Below are positions 34,423 through 45,848 of a DNA stretch of 64,000 nt, one piece after another. Positions within the stretch are counted from its first letter, which is position 1; each line of letters starts with the position of its first letter. The position numbers and the translations under genes are program-made. Below the pieces are notes generated by a model. It searched no databases and was not told the DNA's origin. It saw only the letters and a program-made list of their open reading frames with translations. Location: assembly GCF_027595985.1 (NCBI RefSeq), contig NC_073308.1, forward strand, positions 11,237,928 through 11,301,927, written 5' to 3'. The stretch comes from Sorex araneus. Taxonomy: Eukaryota > Chordata > Mammalia > Eulipotyphla > Soricidae.

Positions 34423-35407
34423 ATGATCCCCTAATTAAAGATTCGCTCAGGTGACTGTGAGCATAGCAATGAACATTTACTTCCCTTGAACCCAGTTGAG
34501 AAAGTGCCTATGACTTAACCCTTCCATGATTCCTGTGAGACACTGCCTAGGGCTTCCCCTTGACAGGGAATGAAGGGTTAGAATTTACTCAACCCACAGG
34601 ACAAGATCTGGAAGGACAGCAATAATGCCGCAGCCCATGCTAACCCTTTATCTCTAAGGAGTTAAGACCTTCCAGTTCAGAGCCTCCTGCCCCTCCCAGA
34701 CATCCTGAACCTTGGGGCATGGCAGGGAAACCTACTGCAGTGTGCAGCTAAGACCCTAGAGAAGCAAGTGGGTAGATCGGAGATTGTTCGCCCAATAATG
34801 CCCTGAGGTTGGGACAGTTCCCCTTGAGATGTATCAGGCAACACAGGCAGAAATAGAGTAGGAAACTGTCTCCCTGATGCCAAGGGGCACCTGCTGCATG
34901 CTATGTGAACTACCCCAGTCTCTGCTCTTCATGTACCTATTGAACGTTGGTGGCCTTTGTGTCTCTGTCAGTTCAAATGGTGGCACATGTGTTGGGAGCC
35001 AGGGCGGGGGACAAATAGGGTACTGAGTAGACACTAGCCTGCAAGACCACTGATGGCTTCCCAGGTGACCAGTCCCTATGTGTTTGTCTCCTTCTGCGTT
35101 TTTTGTCTCATTTCCTGTGCATCAATCTCTGCTGGGCAGAAGTCGAAGATGCCAATCTGATTGGCTATAAACCAGCAAGAAAGTCTGTGTCACATGGAGG
35201 TGGACAGCTACAGTGAACACAAAGAAACGTGCAGTTTATGTTCTGTAGTCAAAATAAACAGGCTGGCCCTTGCAATCACTCATTTTAATCAAGCCACCGA
35301 GTCGTGTGTGCGGGATGGATGACATTTGCCCTCTAGTCTGCTACACTGATGGTTGTGTACTATTATATAATTATTAAGGAACTATTCTCTAAGAAATGTA
35401 AGCAGGA
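34423..35407. other. No feature recognised
   Basis: Non-coding, apparently unique. Confidence 0.5.
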
Positions 35408-35592
35408 GGGGCTGGAGCAATAGCACAGTGGGCAGGGCATTTGCCTTGCACACGGCTGACCCGGGTTCAATTCTCAGCATCCCATATGGTCCCCTGAGCA
35501 CCACCAGGGGAAATTCCTGAGTGCAGAGCCAGGAGTAACCCTGTGCATCGCCAGGTGTGACCCAAAAAGCAAATAAATAAATAAATAAATTT
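35408..35592 (+). mobile_element. Full-length SINE
   Basis: ggggctggagcaatagcaca to ggtgtgacccaaaaagcaaa with an (AAAT)n tail. Short direct repeats aagcagga lie near both ends (about 35400 and 35593). Confidence 0.95.
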
Positions 35593-36509
35593 AAGCAGGA
35601 GAAAAAAGTCTTCCCCACTAACCACCATTCTAGTTTACTTTAATAACCAGAGCACCATACCATACTTAAATTATACCAATTTATGGTTTTATAAAATGAA
35701 TTAACAGGCCAAATTCAAATCCTCTCTGTACCAATTTTTTTCTGGGTGGGTCTGATGTGGGGGAAGGAAAGCTCTCCCTGCTACTCTGTCCAGAGATGAC
35801 AAGGGTGAACCGATGAACCAGATAACCCTGGGTCCTTGCTCTAGCTAGAATTGGCCTTTGCAAGCTTTTTTCTTAAAAAAAAAATCTGTGTGAAATGTCC
35901 CTTCCCACGGCCTCCTGTCCCTGAGCCATGTCACCTGCTAGGGACACACTTCTGGAATACCCAAGAGGCCTTTATTCTGCTGGGATAGGACAAGTCAGGG
36001 GCTCTGGGGACGCCAGAGAACCAAGGAGCTTTTCTCTGGGCTTCCCTTGTCCACTGCCCCGGTATCACTGACACTGCTCTGCGTGACCAGCCCAGCAATC
36101 TGTTCAACGTTGTACTGAACAGAAGGGTGGATCCGCCACCCAGGGAATCTGAAAACACAATCCCGCGCTGCTTTCAGAGCCAACGCCCCCATGATACCGA
36201 ACCAACAAATAGAACGTGGCGGGTGACCTGTTAGTTCCCGTCTTTCACAGTGAAGCAGAGAAGCTGTTCTCGCTGCCAATGCAGGGCGGCGGGGAAGAGA
36301 GGAGAGGAGTGGGAAGGGAACAGAATGATGTGCAGGGGTGCAGTCACAGGGGCACCTGCACGAACCTTACAGCAGCAGGGCAGCAACTGCTTTCATCTTC
36401 AGCCTCTTGTCCTGTTTAAAGGTTTTCCATGGTTACTTCTCATGTTTAGTTGCTATGAGTAAACTGGTTTAAATTCTGAAAGGAGAATATACACACATAA
36501 AATACACAC
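35593..36509. other. No feature recognised
   Basis: Non-coding flank of the IGFBP3 promoter region. Confidence 0.5.
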
Positions 36510-36627
36510 ACACAGAGAGAGACTGAGGAGAGAATGAGAGAGAGAACAGAGGGGAGGAGGAGGAAGGGGAGGAGAGGACGAAGAGAGGAGAGAACAGGAA
36601 AGGAGAGGAAGCGGGGAGGGGAGGCTC
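36510..36627. repeat. GA-rich polypurine tract upstream of IGFBP3
   Basis: About 115 nt almost wholly purine on the + strand (gagagagactgaggagagaa, ggggaggaggaggaagggga), about 1 kb before the TATA box. Confidence 0.9.
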
Positions 36628-37583
36628 ATTCCACCCACACCCAAGGCTAGGAAGTGTGGCTGAAGGAGGGGACACATGAGCGCCCCTCTTGCTGCTCTCC
36701 TACCACAAACTGCACGTTCTTCCTTGCCCAAGGGCAGTTTCAACAGCAAGCAGGAAAGTCCCCGCAGACGTCTCACGGGTTCCCAGGACTGACCAGGCCA
36801 ATTTTAGAAGAGCCTCCGAAGGAACCCTCCCTTCAATCCTGGTCCACGAGCGTCCTCTGTCGGGCCGGGAAGGATGCGCGGCCGCCGTCCGCATCCTGCG
36901 CGCGCTCCCGGCTCCCTCTCCGAGTGCTAGAGTTCCGAACGCCCCGCGTGTGCGGTTCCAACCCGCACTGCACAAGTCGGTCCCGTGACCCAAGGCGGCT
37001 TTGCAAAGGCCGAGCGTGAAAACCATCTGGCTAAGGACGGATTGGCCGTGAGCGGCGTTCCGCTGCTTTCGTGGCGGATGTGACCGTTGTTGAAAAGCGC
37101 GGTCGGGAAAGACTGGGAAACAACAGGTGCGAGGTGGCGTCCTCCACACCTGGTAACGTGACAACCTGGAGACCCAGAAACCTGCGGGGAGAACTGGGCG
37201 CGGGCACGTGCGCATCAGCAGAGACCCGACCCGAACCGGCAGTATTAGGCGCCGACCCCGGGCTTGGGGACCCGACGCTCGGGCTGGAACGTGCGTGGGG
37301 ACGAGAGCAGCGCCAGGAGCGTCCCGGCGTTCAGGCCTTTCGGGGACCACTGCCCGGGGGGTAGCCGGAAGGGTGGGGGCCCCGGTGTCTGGGGTGCGGG
37401 GTAGTCGGGCCACCTATTTCGGGGGACGAGGTGGAGGTGACCAAGAGCGTGCGCCCAGCAGGTGCCCGGGCGGCCTGCCCGGGATAAGGTACGGAACCCA
37501 AAAGCCGGGTCGGCTCGGGTCCGCCCCTGACCCCACCCCAGCCCAGCGCGGCGTTCCGGGGCGTGTCCTCGGCCGTCGGGCTT

Positions 37584-37591
37584 CTATATAG
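37584..37591 (+). promoter_or_regulatory. IGFBP3: IGFBP3 TATA box (CTATATAG)
   Basis: CTATATAG lies about 130 nt before the start codon in otherwise GC-rich DNA. Transcription should start about 30 nt downstream, near 37615, giving a 5' UTR of about 100 nt. A GC-box-like run (tccgcccctgaccccacccc) lies just upstream at about 37519-37538. This layout resembles the TATA plus GC-box arrangement known for human IGFBP3. Confidence 0.85.
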
Positions 37592-37715
37592 CCGCCCGCG
37601 CTGGGGCCCTCAGAGCAAACGCGGCCACGCGGCCTAGAGGACGGACGTCGGCTGCTTCCTGCCCATCTCGCTCCGCGCCTTGTACCCGGTCCTCAGCGGC
37701 CCCGCAGTGGTCGTC

Positions 37716-38133
37716 ATGCAGAGGGCGCGCCCCGCTCTCTGGGCCGCGGCGCTGGCCGCGCTGGCCCTGCTCGGCGGCTCTCCGGGGGCGCGGGCTGGGG
37801 CGGGCGCGGCGGGCGCGGGGCCCGTGGTGCGCTGCGAGCCGTGCGATGCGCGCGCGCTGGCCCAGTGCCCGCCGCCGCCCGCCGCGTCCGCGTGCGCCGA
37901 GCTGGTGCGCGAGCCGGGCTGCGGCTGCTGCCTGACGTGCGCCCTGCGCCGGGGCCAGCCGTGCGGCGTCTACACGGAGCGCTGCGGCGCCGGCCTGCGC
38001 TGCCAACCGCCGCCCGGGGAGCCGCGCCCGCTGCAGGCGCTGCTGGACGGCCGCGGGGTCTGTGCCAACGGCAGCGCCGCCGGCCGTGCGCGCGACCCCC
38101 TGCAGCCCGCGCCAGGGGCGCCGTCCGCGCCAG
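37716..38133 (+). CDS. IGFBP3: IGFBP3 coding exon 1 (signal peptide and N-terminal IGFBP domain)
   Basis: 418 nt ending in phase 1 at a CAG|GTGAGC donor. It encodes the signal peptide and all 12 N-terminal cysteines, with [13 protein letters not shown] as the IGFBP signature. Compared with human as remembered, there are two extra residues in the proline/alanine stretch before the fourth cysteine (PPPPAASAC). The exon is very GC-rich, so long open frames on the opposite strand are composition artefacts. Confidence 0.97.
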
Positions 38134-41100
38134 GTGAGCCGCCCGCCCCTGGGCCGCCTCCCCAGCACCCCGCGGCCCCCGCTGAGGCGAGAACGCTGCG
38201 GAGACACGTTCTCGCCCACCGGCGCGCACTGGCGCGTAGGGAAACTGAGGTCCCGCGGGCGAAGCGCGCGCCCGACGTCACCGCGCAGCCCGCTGGTTTC
38301 TCAGGGGGTTGGGGGGGCTGCAAAGTGTGTTCAGCGAAACTGGGTCAAAGCATTTCCGCGGAGGGGAAGGAGTCAGATCAGTAGGAAGGTCGAAACAGGC
38401 GAGATTCCGGGACTCAAAGCCCGCGGCGGCGGCGCGCTCAGTGGGCGTGGACGGCGCGTTCGACTGTGGGACGTGTCCGTACCCACATTCCAGGAGCTGA
38501 GCGGGCGTGTGGATGCCAGGGGTGTGGGGAGTCGGAAGGCGCCTCGGGGAGGCCATGGGCCGGGGAATGCAGACACCTGGCAGAAAGGAGAACCAACCTT
38601 TTAGAATACCGATCTTGGCTCGGGTTTGGGGTTTACAGAGCAAAGAGCGCGCCCCGTGGCTTTCTAGAAAGAGCGGGCTGGGTGTCGTGTGTGGTCTTTT
38701 GCAATCAAGAGCCTGGGGTTCAGGGGGAAAAAGTGACTCCACAAGGTCCCCTAAAGGGCGTAGGTGGGGAGAGGTCACTCACTGGATCTCCGCCCCAGCC
38801 TGTCTTAGGCGCCTGTGCAGCCCTCATTCCTGGAAAGAGTGGCGGGTGGGACCTGCGTTTCATTGACCGACAGCCGAGAGGAACGGAATAAACCCCAGAA
38901 TCTTAACCTAAAATGGGAGCATGTGGTGAAGAGGGTCCCAGATATGACTGAAGTGACTCGCTGGGCAGACAGGCTGTTCCTGAGAGACGCAGTCCGTTGG
39001 AATGCAGCAGCCTGCCAGTTCGGGCTGTGGGGTGGAGGCTGCAGCGCCAGGGCGGGAAGGCTAGAATGTGCCCTCTCCAGCCTTTGCTCTGCAGACCTAG
39101 CGCGAGGGCTGTAGGGTTAGTTCCTGTGGGGGTTCTGAGCACAGATTTTCACTCCCCAGGAAGCTATTTCCTTGCCTGGCAAAGCTTTTTGTCCCAGAGA
39201 AATTCCAGGATTGGTGGGAGGGCAGCGTCTCCATTGCTTGAAGCCTAGATTCTTAGTTGCCGTGGGCTTACCAGGGAAGGCGACCCCGCAAATTTGTTGT
39301 CTGTTGCTTTATTTCATTGCATTGTCAGATATTCAAAAAGTGATGGCAGAAGTTCTGGCAGCCGTCCTTTCCTGAGAGATTTTAATTGGCATTGTGATTA
39401 CTCTCAGTTGAATGCGTTTGTTTTTAAATGATCAAAAGATGGAAGTGACGTCTAATAACCATTTAGTGGAGAGGGAAGTGTAAATGTCAGTCAAAAGTTA
39501 AGTATTTTTTGTCTAAATGGAAATATTTTCTCAACATGCTTAAGTCCACGGGAATTGTGAAGAAACTAAGGGAGCTGCAGACCGGGCAGCTCTGGGAAGG
39601 AAGATGCAGCTTCTTAGCATTGCTCTCAGCATCTCTCAGTATCTCTCTCGCCCTGGGCTTCCCTGAAAAAAGCTGCCGGGTGGGAGAAAACTGAAAACAT
39701 TTCCTGCCAATTAAGAACCAGTACCAGGCTGCTGACGCCTTGGAGGTTTTGCAGCAACTCCTCTTGGTGAGGAGATTCAGACGCAAAGAAGGGGCACCCC
39801 CAACCCGCGACCCACTGAGGGGCAGCCGAGGAGCGCGCTCGGGCCAGACCCGAACTGTCCTCCCGGCAAGTCCTGAGTCCACCTGGCCCCAGCTGGGGAG
39901 AAGGGCGGGTGGGAGACACTTAGCCACTAACGCCTGCGGTTTAGACCCATGGAACACGCTGAAGGCGTTGCTAGCTGCGTTCATTTAGCCAGGGTGGCTG
40001 GGAGCCTCGGCGGGCGCCTCAGGGCACCCCCACTTCCTCCTGGGCAGGGAAGGGAGCCTCTGCCTGAGGAACTGGGTCCCGGCGGGAGAGACAGTGCATG
40101 CACTTGCCTTGGGTGCAGCTGGGCTGGGTTCAATCCCCAGAACCCGGCCAGGAGTAACCCAAAATTTAAAAATAATCATCTTTGAATTCCCGGATGTGGA
40201 AGTCTAGCACGTTCATCAGCACATTCAGGAACAGGTGTGCTTTCTCTGGGTGCGAAAACCCCCGGAAGCAAGTGAGCCCGGAGCAGAGTTTGGGTGCCAG
40301 GACCGCTTATGCTCCAGTCTGGGTCTGGAGGAGGGCCCTGGTCTGGGGACTTCGGGCGGACCCTGGGGACGGCTCGGCGCGCAAAGCGGCTCTTTCTGTA
40401 GAGAATCCACTTCCCCCTGCAGAAATGTTACTGCCCTCAGCCCAGCACGTCTGGTTCCGTAAAGCGCGGCTGCGGTTGTGTGTGTGTTGGGGGGGGAGGG
40501 GAGACCCCAAAGGGCCCGGGAAATTCAGCTTTGGAGCAGCCCCCAAGACTTCCAAATTGCCTGCCTCGCGTCTGCCCTCTGCTGGTGGAAACGGAAACAC
40601 TTGGCGCTGAGCGTCTCTCCCTTTGCCCTGCAGCTACAAATCCCTAAAATGCGTTTTTAGGTTGCAAATCCCTAAAATGCGTTTTGGTGCTGGAGCCACA
40701 GTACAGCTGCTAGGGTGCTCCTTGCTTGCGGCCCAACTGGGTTCAATCCTCAGCACCCAATATTGTCCCTCCCACACCGCTCCCAATACAACCAGAGTGA
40801 TTTCTGAGTACAGAGCCATGAGTAGTCCTGAGCATCACCTGTTGCGGCCCACACACAGAAAGGGTTTTGTGAAGCCAAGGAGATAGATAGTACAGGGCTT
40901 GAGGCACTTGCTTTGCATGCAGCCAACCCGCTTCGAGCTCCGGCACCTCATGGTCCCACATATCGCCAGGGAGTGAATCCTGAGCACCACCAAATACCTC
41001 AAAAAAAAAAAAAAGGATTTTAATGATAATTGAAAAGAGATTTGCATAGTAAAGCTTTCATAAACGGTCCTATAGGGTATTCATTCTTCATCAAGGATTT

Positions 41101-43054
41101 TCTTTAATCGTATCTGGAATTGTTGAATAACATTTCCAGCTAGCTCTGACTTGGTTGCACTGTGTAGATTTTGAAGAGCTGGTCTTGAATGCCGGTGACA
41201 TGCATGTCTTTGTTTCCTGTGGCTTTTAAGGAAATGGCAGTGAGTCTGAGGAAAGCCTCGGTGCCGGAAGCACGGAGAGCCAGGCCCTGCCCAGCACTCC
41301 CTATGCGCCTGACTCTAAATCCCACCCTGCTCACACGAAAATGGATGTGCTCAGGAAGGAGCACACCAAGGACAGCCAGCGCCACAAGGTGGACTACGAA
41401 TCTCAGAGCACAGACACCCAGAACTTCTCCTCTGAGTCCAAGAAGGAGACAGACTATGTGAGTGCTTGCCCTCCCCGGGCCTTCTCGGGCAGGGCGGAGG
41501 GGGCGGGGTCGGGGGTGTTCCCTAGTGCTGGAGACTGCTCCAGTGGTCCAGCCACAAAACTCCTCCTACCCACAGGGTCTGGCTGCTGCCCACCAGGGAG
41601 ATCTTGGGCACACAGGGCAGATTGACAGTGGGAGAGTCAGAGTGTTCAGGTGCCTCTGGCACAGAGCATCGCTCACTCAACATTAGCACAGAGCAATATT
41701 GGCACCTGGGGCCAGAGCAGTAGGACAGCAGGGAGGGCACTTGCCTTGTACACAGTCGATCCTGGTTCAGTCTCCAGCAGCCCATAGGGTGCTCCAAACA
41801 CCACCTCTGGGCACAGGGTCAGGAATAAGCTCCAAGCATTGCCAGATATGGTTCCCCCCTCCAAAAAAAAAGCAAGAGCATTGCCATGGGGAATTTTCTC
41901 ATAAAGAACATGGCTGTCATTTCACTCACTGCCAAAACACATGGCTTTTGTGTCTTCTTCTCTGTACCCGGCCCTGGGGAATCTCAGATGGGCATCCTTG
42001 TGGTAAGGGCAACCAGAGGGAGAGCATAGAGACTCCCAGGTGACCAAGGCTGCTCCCCAGGGCCCCTGCCGTCGGGAAATGGAGGACATGCTGAATCACC
42101 TCAAGTTCATGCACATGCTCAGCCCGAGGGCGGTCCACATCCCCAACTGTGACAAGAAAGGCTTCTACAAAAAGAAACAGGTAAGACTCCCCTGCCACGC
42201 ACCCTCCGCAGACACAGAATGGCTGGCCATGCTGCCCTCCAAGCAGCTCCCGACATGACCTTCTGCTCTCCCTGCCCCCTCCTGGCGCCCCTGGGGACCT
42301 CCAGGGCTCATCTGAACACCTGGAGCTGTATTGAATGTCACAGAGGCTGTCTGGTTGAAAGGGACCAGCGTTTTCACATATGTATGCCTTTCACTGACCA
42401 CAAGGGGTCAAGGATCAAAACCACTGGAGGTTCTTGGGAGCCACAGTAAGTGACTGTAGATGGCCCCTCACACCACAGCTGCCGCCCTGGTGAAGCCGAA
42501 TCCTTTGGACTCTGACCTTTGTCACCATGATGAGACTCCAAGCACTATGGCCATATTGAAGGCTTCCAGGGAGAAACCACATCAGAAGGCCATCTTCTTC
42601 AGTGGGCACTGATTTTTATTTTGTTTTGGCTTCTTTGTTGCACCTACTCTTATCAATTATTTATTCTGTTGCTTTATTCTGTTTACATGCTCTCAGCCAC
42701 TTAGCAGCCCTTGAGAAGGAAGCGTCTGCGCTGGCTGCAGCTTCTCCTTCCCTCATGCGGTATTAGTGTTCACTGCTTCTTCCCAACCCCAAAGGACACA
42801 AAATTTCCGCGCCCCACTTTTCCCTGGGGAGTCCACAGCGGTTCTCCAAACACCCAGGATCCCTGCCCGGCTCCCCTTCCCCTGTGGCCAGTACCCCTGA
42901 GGTCACACGTTCTGTGCTCCTCCCACAGTGCCGCCCCTCCAAAGGCCGGAAGCGGGGCTTCTGCTGGTGTGTGGACAAGTATGGGCAGCCCCTCCCAGGC
43001 TACGACACAAAAGGCAAGGGCGATGTCCAATGCTACCACCTGGAAAGCAAGTAG
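37716..43054 (+). CDS. IGFBP3: Insulin-like growth factor-binding protein 3 (four coding exons)
   Basis: CDS joins 37716..38133, 41231..41457, 42061..42180 and 42929..43054, giving 891 nt and 296 residues (human 291). The product is the main circulating carrier of IGF-I and IGF-II, forming a ternary complex with ALS. Residues 1-27 are a signal peptide ([13 protein letters not shown] start, ARA end). The N-terminal IGFBP domain has 12 cysteines including the GCGCC signature. The central linker is acidic and serine-rich. The C-terminal thyroglobulin type-1 domain has 6 cysteines and a CWCV core. All three human N-glycosylation sites have a counterpart (NGS, NGS, NFS). The basic KGRKR segment, known for heparin/ALS/nuclear-import roles, is intact. 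The ATG at 37716 has G at -3 and starts the signal peptide directly. Intron phases are 1, 0, 0 and every junction is GT-AG. No disabling change is seen. Confidence 0.98.
40095..40172 (+). mobile_element. SINE fragment in IGFBP3 intron 1
   Basis: gcacttgccttgggtgcagc and gggttcaatccccagaaccc, with an internal deletion straight to ggccaggagtaacccaaaat. Confidence 0.75.
40687..40862 (+). mobile_element. SINE in IGFBP3 intron 1
   Basis: gctggagccacagtacagct to tgttgcggcccacacacaga, diverged. Confidence 0.85.
40874..41016 (+). mobile_element. SINE in IGFBP3 intron 1, second copy
   Basis: aaggagatagatagtacagg to accaaatacctc followed by a poly-A of about 14. Confidence 0.8.
41231..41457 (+). CDS. 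IGFBP3: IGFBP3 coding exon 2 (central linker)
   Basis: 227 nt between a TTTTAAG| acceptor and a TAT|GTGAGT donor. It encodes the variable linker: an N-glycosylation site followed by an acidic SESEES run (phosphorylation region in human), then the strongly conserved block [20 protein letters not shown], which carries the third N-glycosylation site. The stretch before it ([12 protein letters not shown]) differs from the isoleucine-rich human sequence, as expected for a fast-evolving linker. Confidence 0.97.
41700..41876 (+). mobile_element. SINE in IGFBP3 intron 2
   Basis: ggggccagagcagtaggaca to gccagatatggttccccc and an A-run. It occupies about a third of the 603-nt intron (41458-42060). Confidence 0.88.
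42061..42180 (+). CDS. IGFBP3: IGFBP3 coding exon 3 (start of thyroglobulin type-1 domain)
   Basis: 120 nt, phase 0 at both ends, with a CCCCAG| acceptor and a CAG|GTAAGA donor. It begins [16 protein letters not shown] and ends [15 protein letters not shown], nearly identical to human as remembered. It supplies the first two cysteines of the C-terminal domain and the first half of the basic region completed by exon 4. Confidence 0.97.
42181..42928 (+). other. IGFBP3: IGFBP3 intron 3
   Basis: Phase-0 intron of 748 nt between GTAAGA and CCCACAG. No repeat or alternative exon was recognised in it. Confidence 0.85.
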
Positions 43055-43070
43055 ACTCTGCTGCAGCCAT
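42929..43070 (+). CDS. IGFBP3: IGFBP3 exon 4 (end of thyroglobulin domain, stop codon)
   Basis: The exon starts after CCCACAG. It encodes [20 protein letters not shown] and the C-terminus [10 protein letters not shown], then TAG at 43052-43054. A GTAAGC donor at 43071 follows 16 nt of 3' UTR, so the exon ends at 43070 and a separate 3' UTR exon follows, as in human IGFBP3. Confidence 0.95.
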
Positions 43071-43941
43071 GTAAGCTGGGGCTCTGGGGCGGATGCCCTG
43101 GAGGGGAAGGAGGGGGTGGAGGGAGCGGGATCCTGCCCCATGGCCAGGGACTGATGACCCTCGAGCTGCCCCCGCCCCTGGAAACAGCTCAACAGGGCAT
43201 CTCAGGAGGGGCAAGGGGCCACCAGACATGGAAGAATGCAGGGAATGATTGGTTTGGCTTTAGCGCTTAGCATCCCTAAACTTTCAGACAAATGTGGGAG
43301 GGGGTTTTCCAAATCAGTCTTTCCCCCAAAATTTGCTGATTTCTTTTATTTCCACCATTTTCATACTCAGTAAACTCTTTTGATCCAAAATAACTTGGTA
43401 AGTTATTTTACTCCAAAGAACTTGTTAGGTGTTTCTAAACTCAAAATGGGGCTTTGTTTATTTTTAATCTATAGCTATTCTGATAGCGTCTGATTACTAG
43501 AAATTTGATAAAGTTTAATAAAATTAGTACGAATATGAACTTTGAAGGCCTGATTTTGGGGGATGAAATGCTTTCATATACTTTCTTTAAGAAACAAGAG
43601 ACCCATTGTGGGGAAATAAATACATACTTTTTTATTTGCAAGAGAAATTTAACAGAAGAAAAATTCATTTTTTGAGATAAGTTCCATTGCCTTGCAAGTT
43701 GGGAAAACATTAGTTGGGGCTTAAGTACAGCGAGTAAGAAGCTCTGGGCAGAGCTTTCTTCATGAAGGTACACGGTGACCATGTTACCTAAGCTGTGATC
43801 CAGAGTCAATCTATTAAAAGCGTATGGTGAGCCCTAACCCTTCCCAATCTCTGTGAGGCCGCCTGTCTGGCCTTGGGTTGGAGCTTGTCCCTGTTCATCT
43901 GAGGGGTTTACTTTATTCATTTCTTTCTCTTTGTGTTTTAG
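43071..43941 (+). other. IGFBP3: IGFBP3 intron 4 (within the 3' UTR)
   Basis: An 871-nt intron separates the stop-codon exon from the last exon. It is A+T-rich in its second half and no repeat was recognised. Confidence 0.8.
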
Positions 43942-45045
43942 TTCACGTGGGATCAAATACGCCTTATTTTGCACAAGCAACTGCCAAGTACATGACCAGC
44001 AGCTGGCTACAGCCTTGATTTCTGTTTCTTTCTGTGGAGAATTGACTTTTTCAAAACCAAAGTTTAGAGAAACATGTTTGAAGTGCCTAGGGTTCTTTTA
44101 TATTTGAGCCTCTTTACGCTTTCCAGTAGTCAGTGAAACAGTCAGAATTTTTCTTATCACTTTCTCTAAAACTCCTTGTCAGCCCCAGGTAGCTGATAAG
44201 CCTCATGCCCCCACAGTGACACCTCTGGCCTGTGTCCTGACAGCAGCTCCATCCACTCCAGTGGCCGACTGTGGCTTCCCAGCCAGCCTGACCAGGCAAC
44301 AGGCAGGATCCCGGCACTCCTGGTACCTGAACTCCCCAACCAGTCCCCAGCAGCAAAGGTCAGCTGATGACCAGCAAGATACTTGATCTTCTGAGATGGC
44401 CGGGATTGGGCCATAATTGGAGCAAGAATAAGGTCGAATCTCGCTCAATAGCAAAAAGAACCCAGAATGTTCCTGAGACATAGTCAAGGCCCTTTGCAGG
44501 GCCCCCAGGGTGGGAGGGGTCAGGGCAAGGCACACAGAGCCCTTCATTCTCACAGGCATTCTGGACAATAAAAACAATGTAAGAAATCAGAATTGTCTTG
44601 AGAGGGAAGAGGCTTGTTGGGGGCCGGTGGGGCACGCAGAGACTGGCTGTGCTGGTGGCTTTGGGGTCAGCCATTCTGGTTTTATCTTCTGATTCACACA
44701 TATATACTGAGAGAGCGCATTCTTCATTGACATTGTACACATCATAGTCCAATATCATAGGATCTATATTAGCTAATCCTAGATGAGATGTAGTGATACT
44801 AGAGAATGTAAATACATGTGTGACCACGGAGAGGGACGCCTGCGCTGGTGGCCAGACCCCCAGGCCCGGCCTCCTGCCTCCAGTGCATGCGGCACTCCGC
44901 CCTTCTGAGGAGCACAGGAGGGTCTCGAAACAGTCACCTACCTATCACCTTTTCTTTATTTTTTTTAAGTTGGGGGGGAAATATTTTTGAAAAGTTTGTC
45001 TTGCAGTGTATTTATAAATAGTAAATAAAAGTTTTTACCTTAAAG
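43942..45045 (+). other. IGFBP3: IGFBP3 exon 5, 3' untranslated region
   Basis: A pyrimidine-rich acceptor (ttctttctctttgtgtttta|g) ends at 43941. The sequence then follows the human IGFBP3 3' UTR as I remember it, notably the blocks around 43965-44130 (ending with a segment reading ctttccagtagtcag), 44690-44830 and 44945-45045. The start shows weak residual coding similarity only by chance, because the stop codon lies in exon 4. The exon is about 1.1 kb, shorter than the human 3' UTR. The 3' end is inferred from the polyadenylation signal. Confidence 0.88.
45024..45029 (+). terminator. IGFBP3: IGFBP3 polyadenylation signal AATAAA
   Basis: AATAAA lies in a context (tttataaatagtaaataaa) matching the end of human IGFBP3 mRNA as remembered. 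Cleavage is expected about 15-20 nt downstream, near 45045, followed by a GT/T-rich stretch (ctgtttctctccttgttctt). Confidence 0.9.
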
Positions 45046-45392
45046 AACTGTTTCTCTCCTTGTTCTTTTTTAAAAAAACAAGGTGGTGGTTTTTAACCAG
45101 ATCATCCAGGGTCACCAAGCTCCTCTAGCTGCAGTAGAAATCATGAGCAGAACCTTTCCCTGCCTTCAGGCCGGCAGCAGTCCCCACAGAGTAAAGACAC
45201 GGGTGTCTGGGAAGTGTCCTCCGTCAGGAACCCCTGTAGCCCCATCTCCCAGGCGGGTGGCCGGGTCTTCAGCCCTTGCTGCCTTTAGGATTTGGTCCTC
45301 CTTGCTCTAATATTACTAAGCCTGGGGCAAGGTGTGGGACAGGCTAGATAATTCAGCCCATGTTCATTGGGGGCAGGAGGAGGGATGTGGGG

Positions 45393-45534
45393 GACACACC
45401 CCCTCATCCTCAGGGCTTACTCCTGGCTCAGATCAATTCTGGTGGTTGCTCAGGCCAAATATGGTGCCAGGAATTAAACTGAACTTGGACACATGCAAGG
45501 CAAGATTCCTAACCACTGTACTATCTTTCCAGTC
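45393..45534 (-). mobile_element. SINE in the intergenic gap
   Basis: Reverse: ctcagggcttactcctggct to actatctttccagtct, diverged. Confidence 0.8.
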
Positions 45535-45671
45535 TGAGTTCTATCTTGTTGACCCTTTGCCTCTTTGCTTGGAGAAGAAAAGTGGACAAGAGCTCAGGGG
45601 GTGGTGGGGAAACCTCAGGAGACACTGGGGGGTTCTCAGCCTCACTCTACAGCCTCAGAGAAACTATCCCT

Positions 45672-45848
45672 TTGACTAGAGCAGTAGTACAGCTCACCTC
45701 ACACACAACCAGCCCAGTTCCCATCCCCAGCTCCTCACAGAGCCCCCCAAGCCCACCAGGAGTGGTCCCTGAGTGCAGAGTCAGGAGTAAGCCTGAGCAC
45801 TACAAGATGTGGTCCAAAAGAAAAATATTGAAAAATAAAAAAGAAAAA
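45672..45848 (+). mobile_element. SINE in the intergenic gap
   Basis: tttgactagagcagtagtac to caagatgtggtccaaaagaa with an A-rich tail. Confidence 0.85.

Larger units (their letters stand above)
36850..38560. promoter_or_regulatory. IGFBP3: CpG island over IGFBP3 promoter and exon 1
   Basis: CpG dinucleotides become dense from about 36850, peak through exon 1 (37716-38133) and thin out after about 38500. An inverted CCAAT box (attgg) occurs near 37041. No exact CpG ratio was computed. Confidence 0.8.
38134..41230 (+). other. IGFBP3: IGFBP3 intron 1
   Basis: Phase-1 intron of about 3.1 kb. The first 400 bases are still CpG-rich. The middle (38600-40080) shows no recognisable repeat. The 3' third holds three SINE remnants (from about 40095). 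A 22-nt segment around caaatccctaaaatgcg is tandemly duplicated at about 40635-40686. No other exon is supported. Confidence 0.85.

Noticed and set aside
37584-38229. Long - strand frames (211 and 171 codons) opposite IGFBP3 exon 1
   Set aside because: They are rich in R, A, G and P, with no domain, and mirror the GC-rich coding strand; stop codons are rare in such DNA by composition.
38134-38384. Coding continuation of IGFBP3 exon 1 past 38133
   Set aside because: The frame stays open to 38384, but the CAG|GTGAGC donor in phase 1 joins exactly to exon 2 and restores the known protein.
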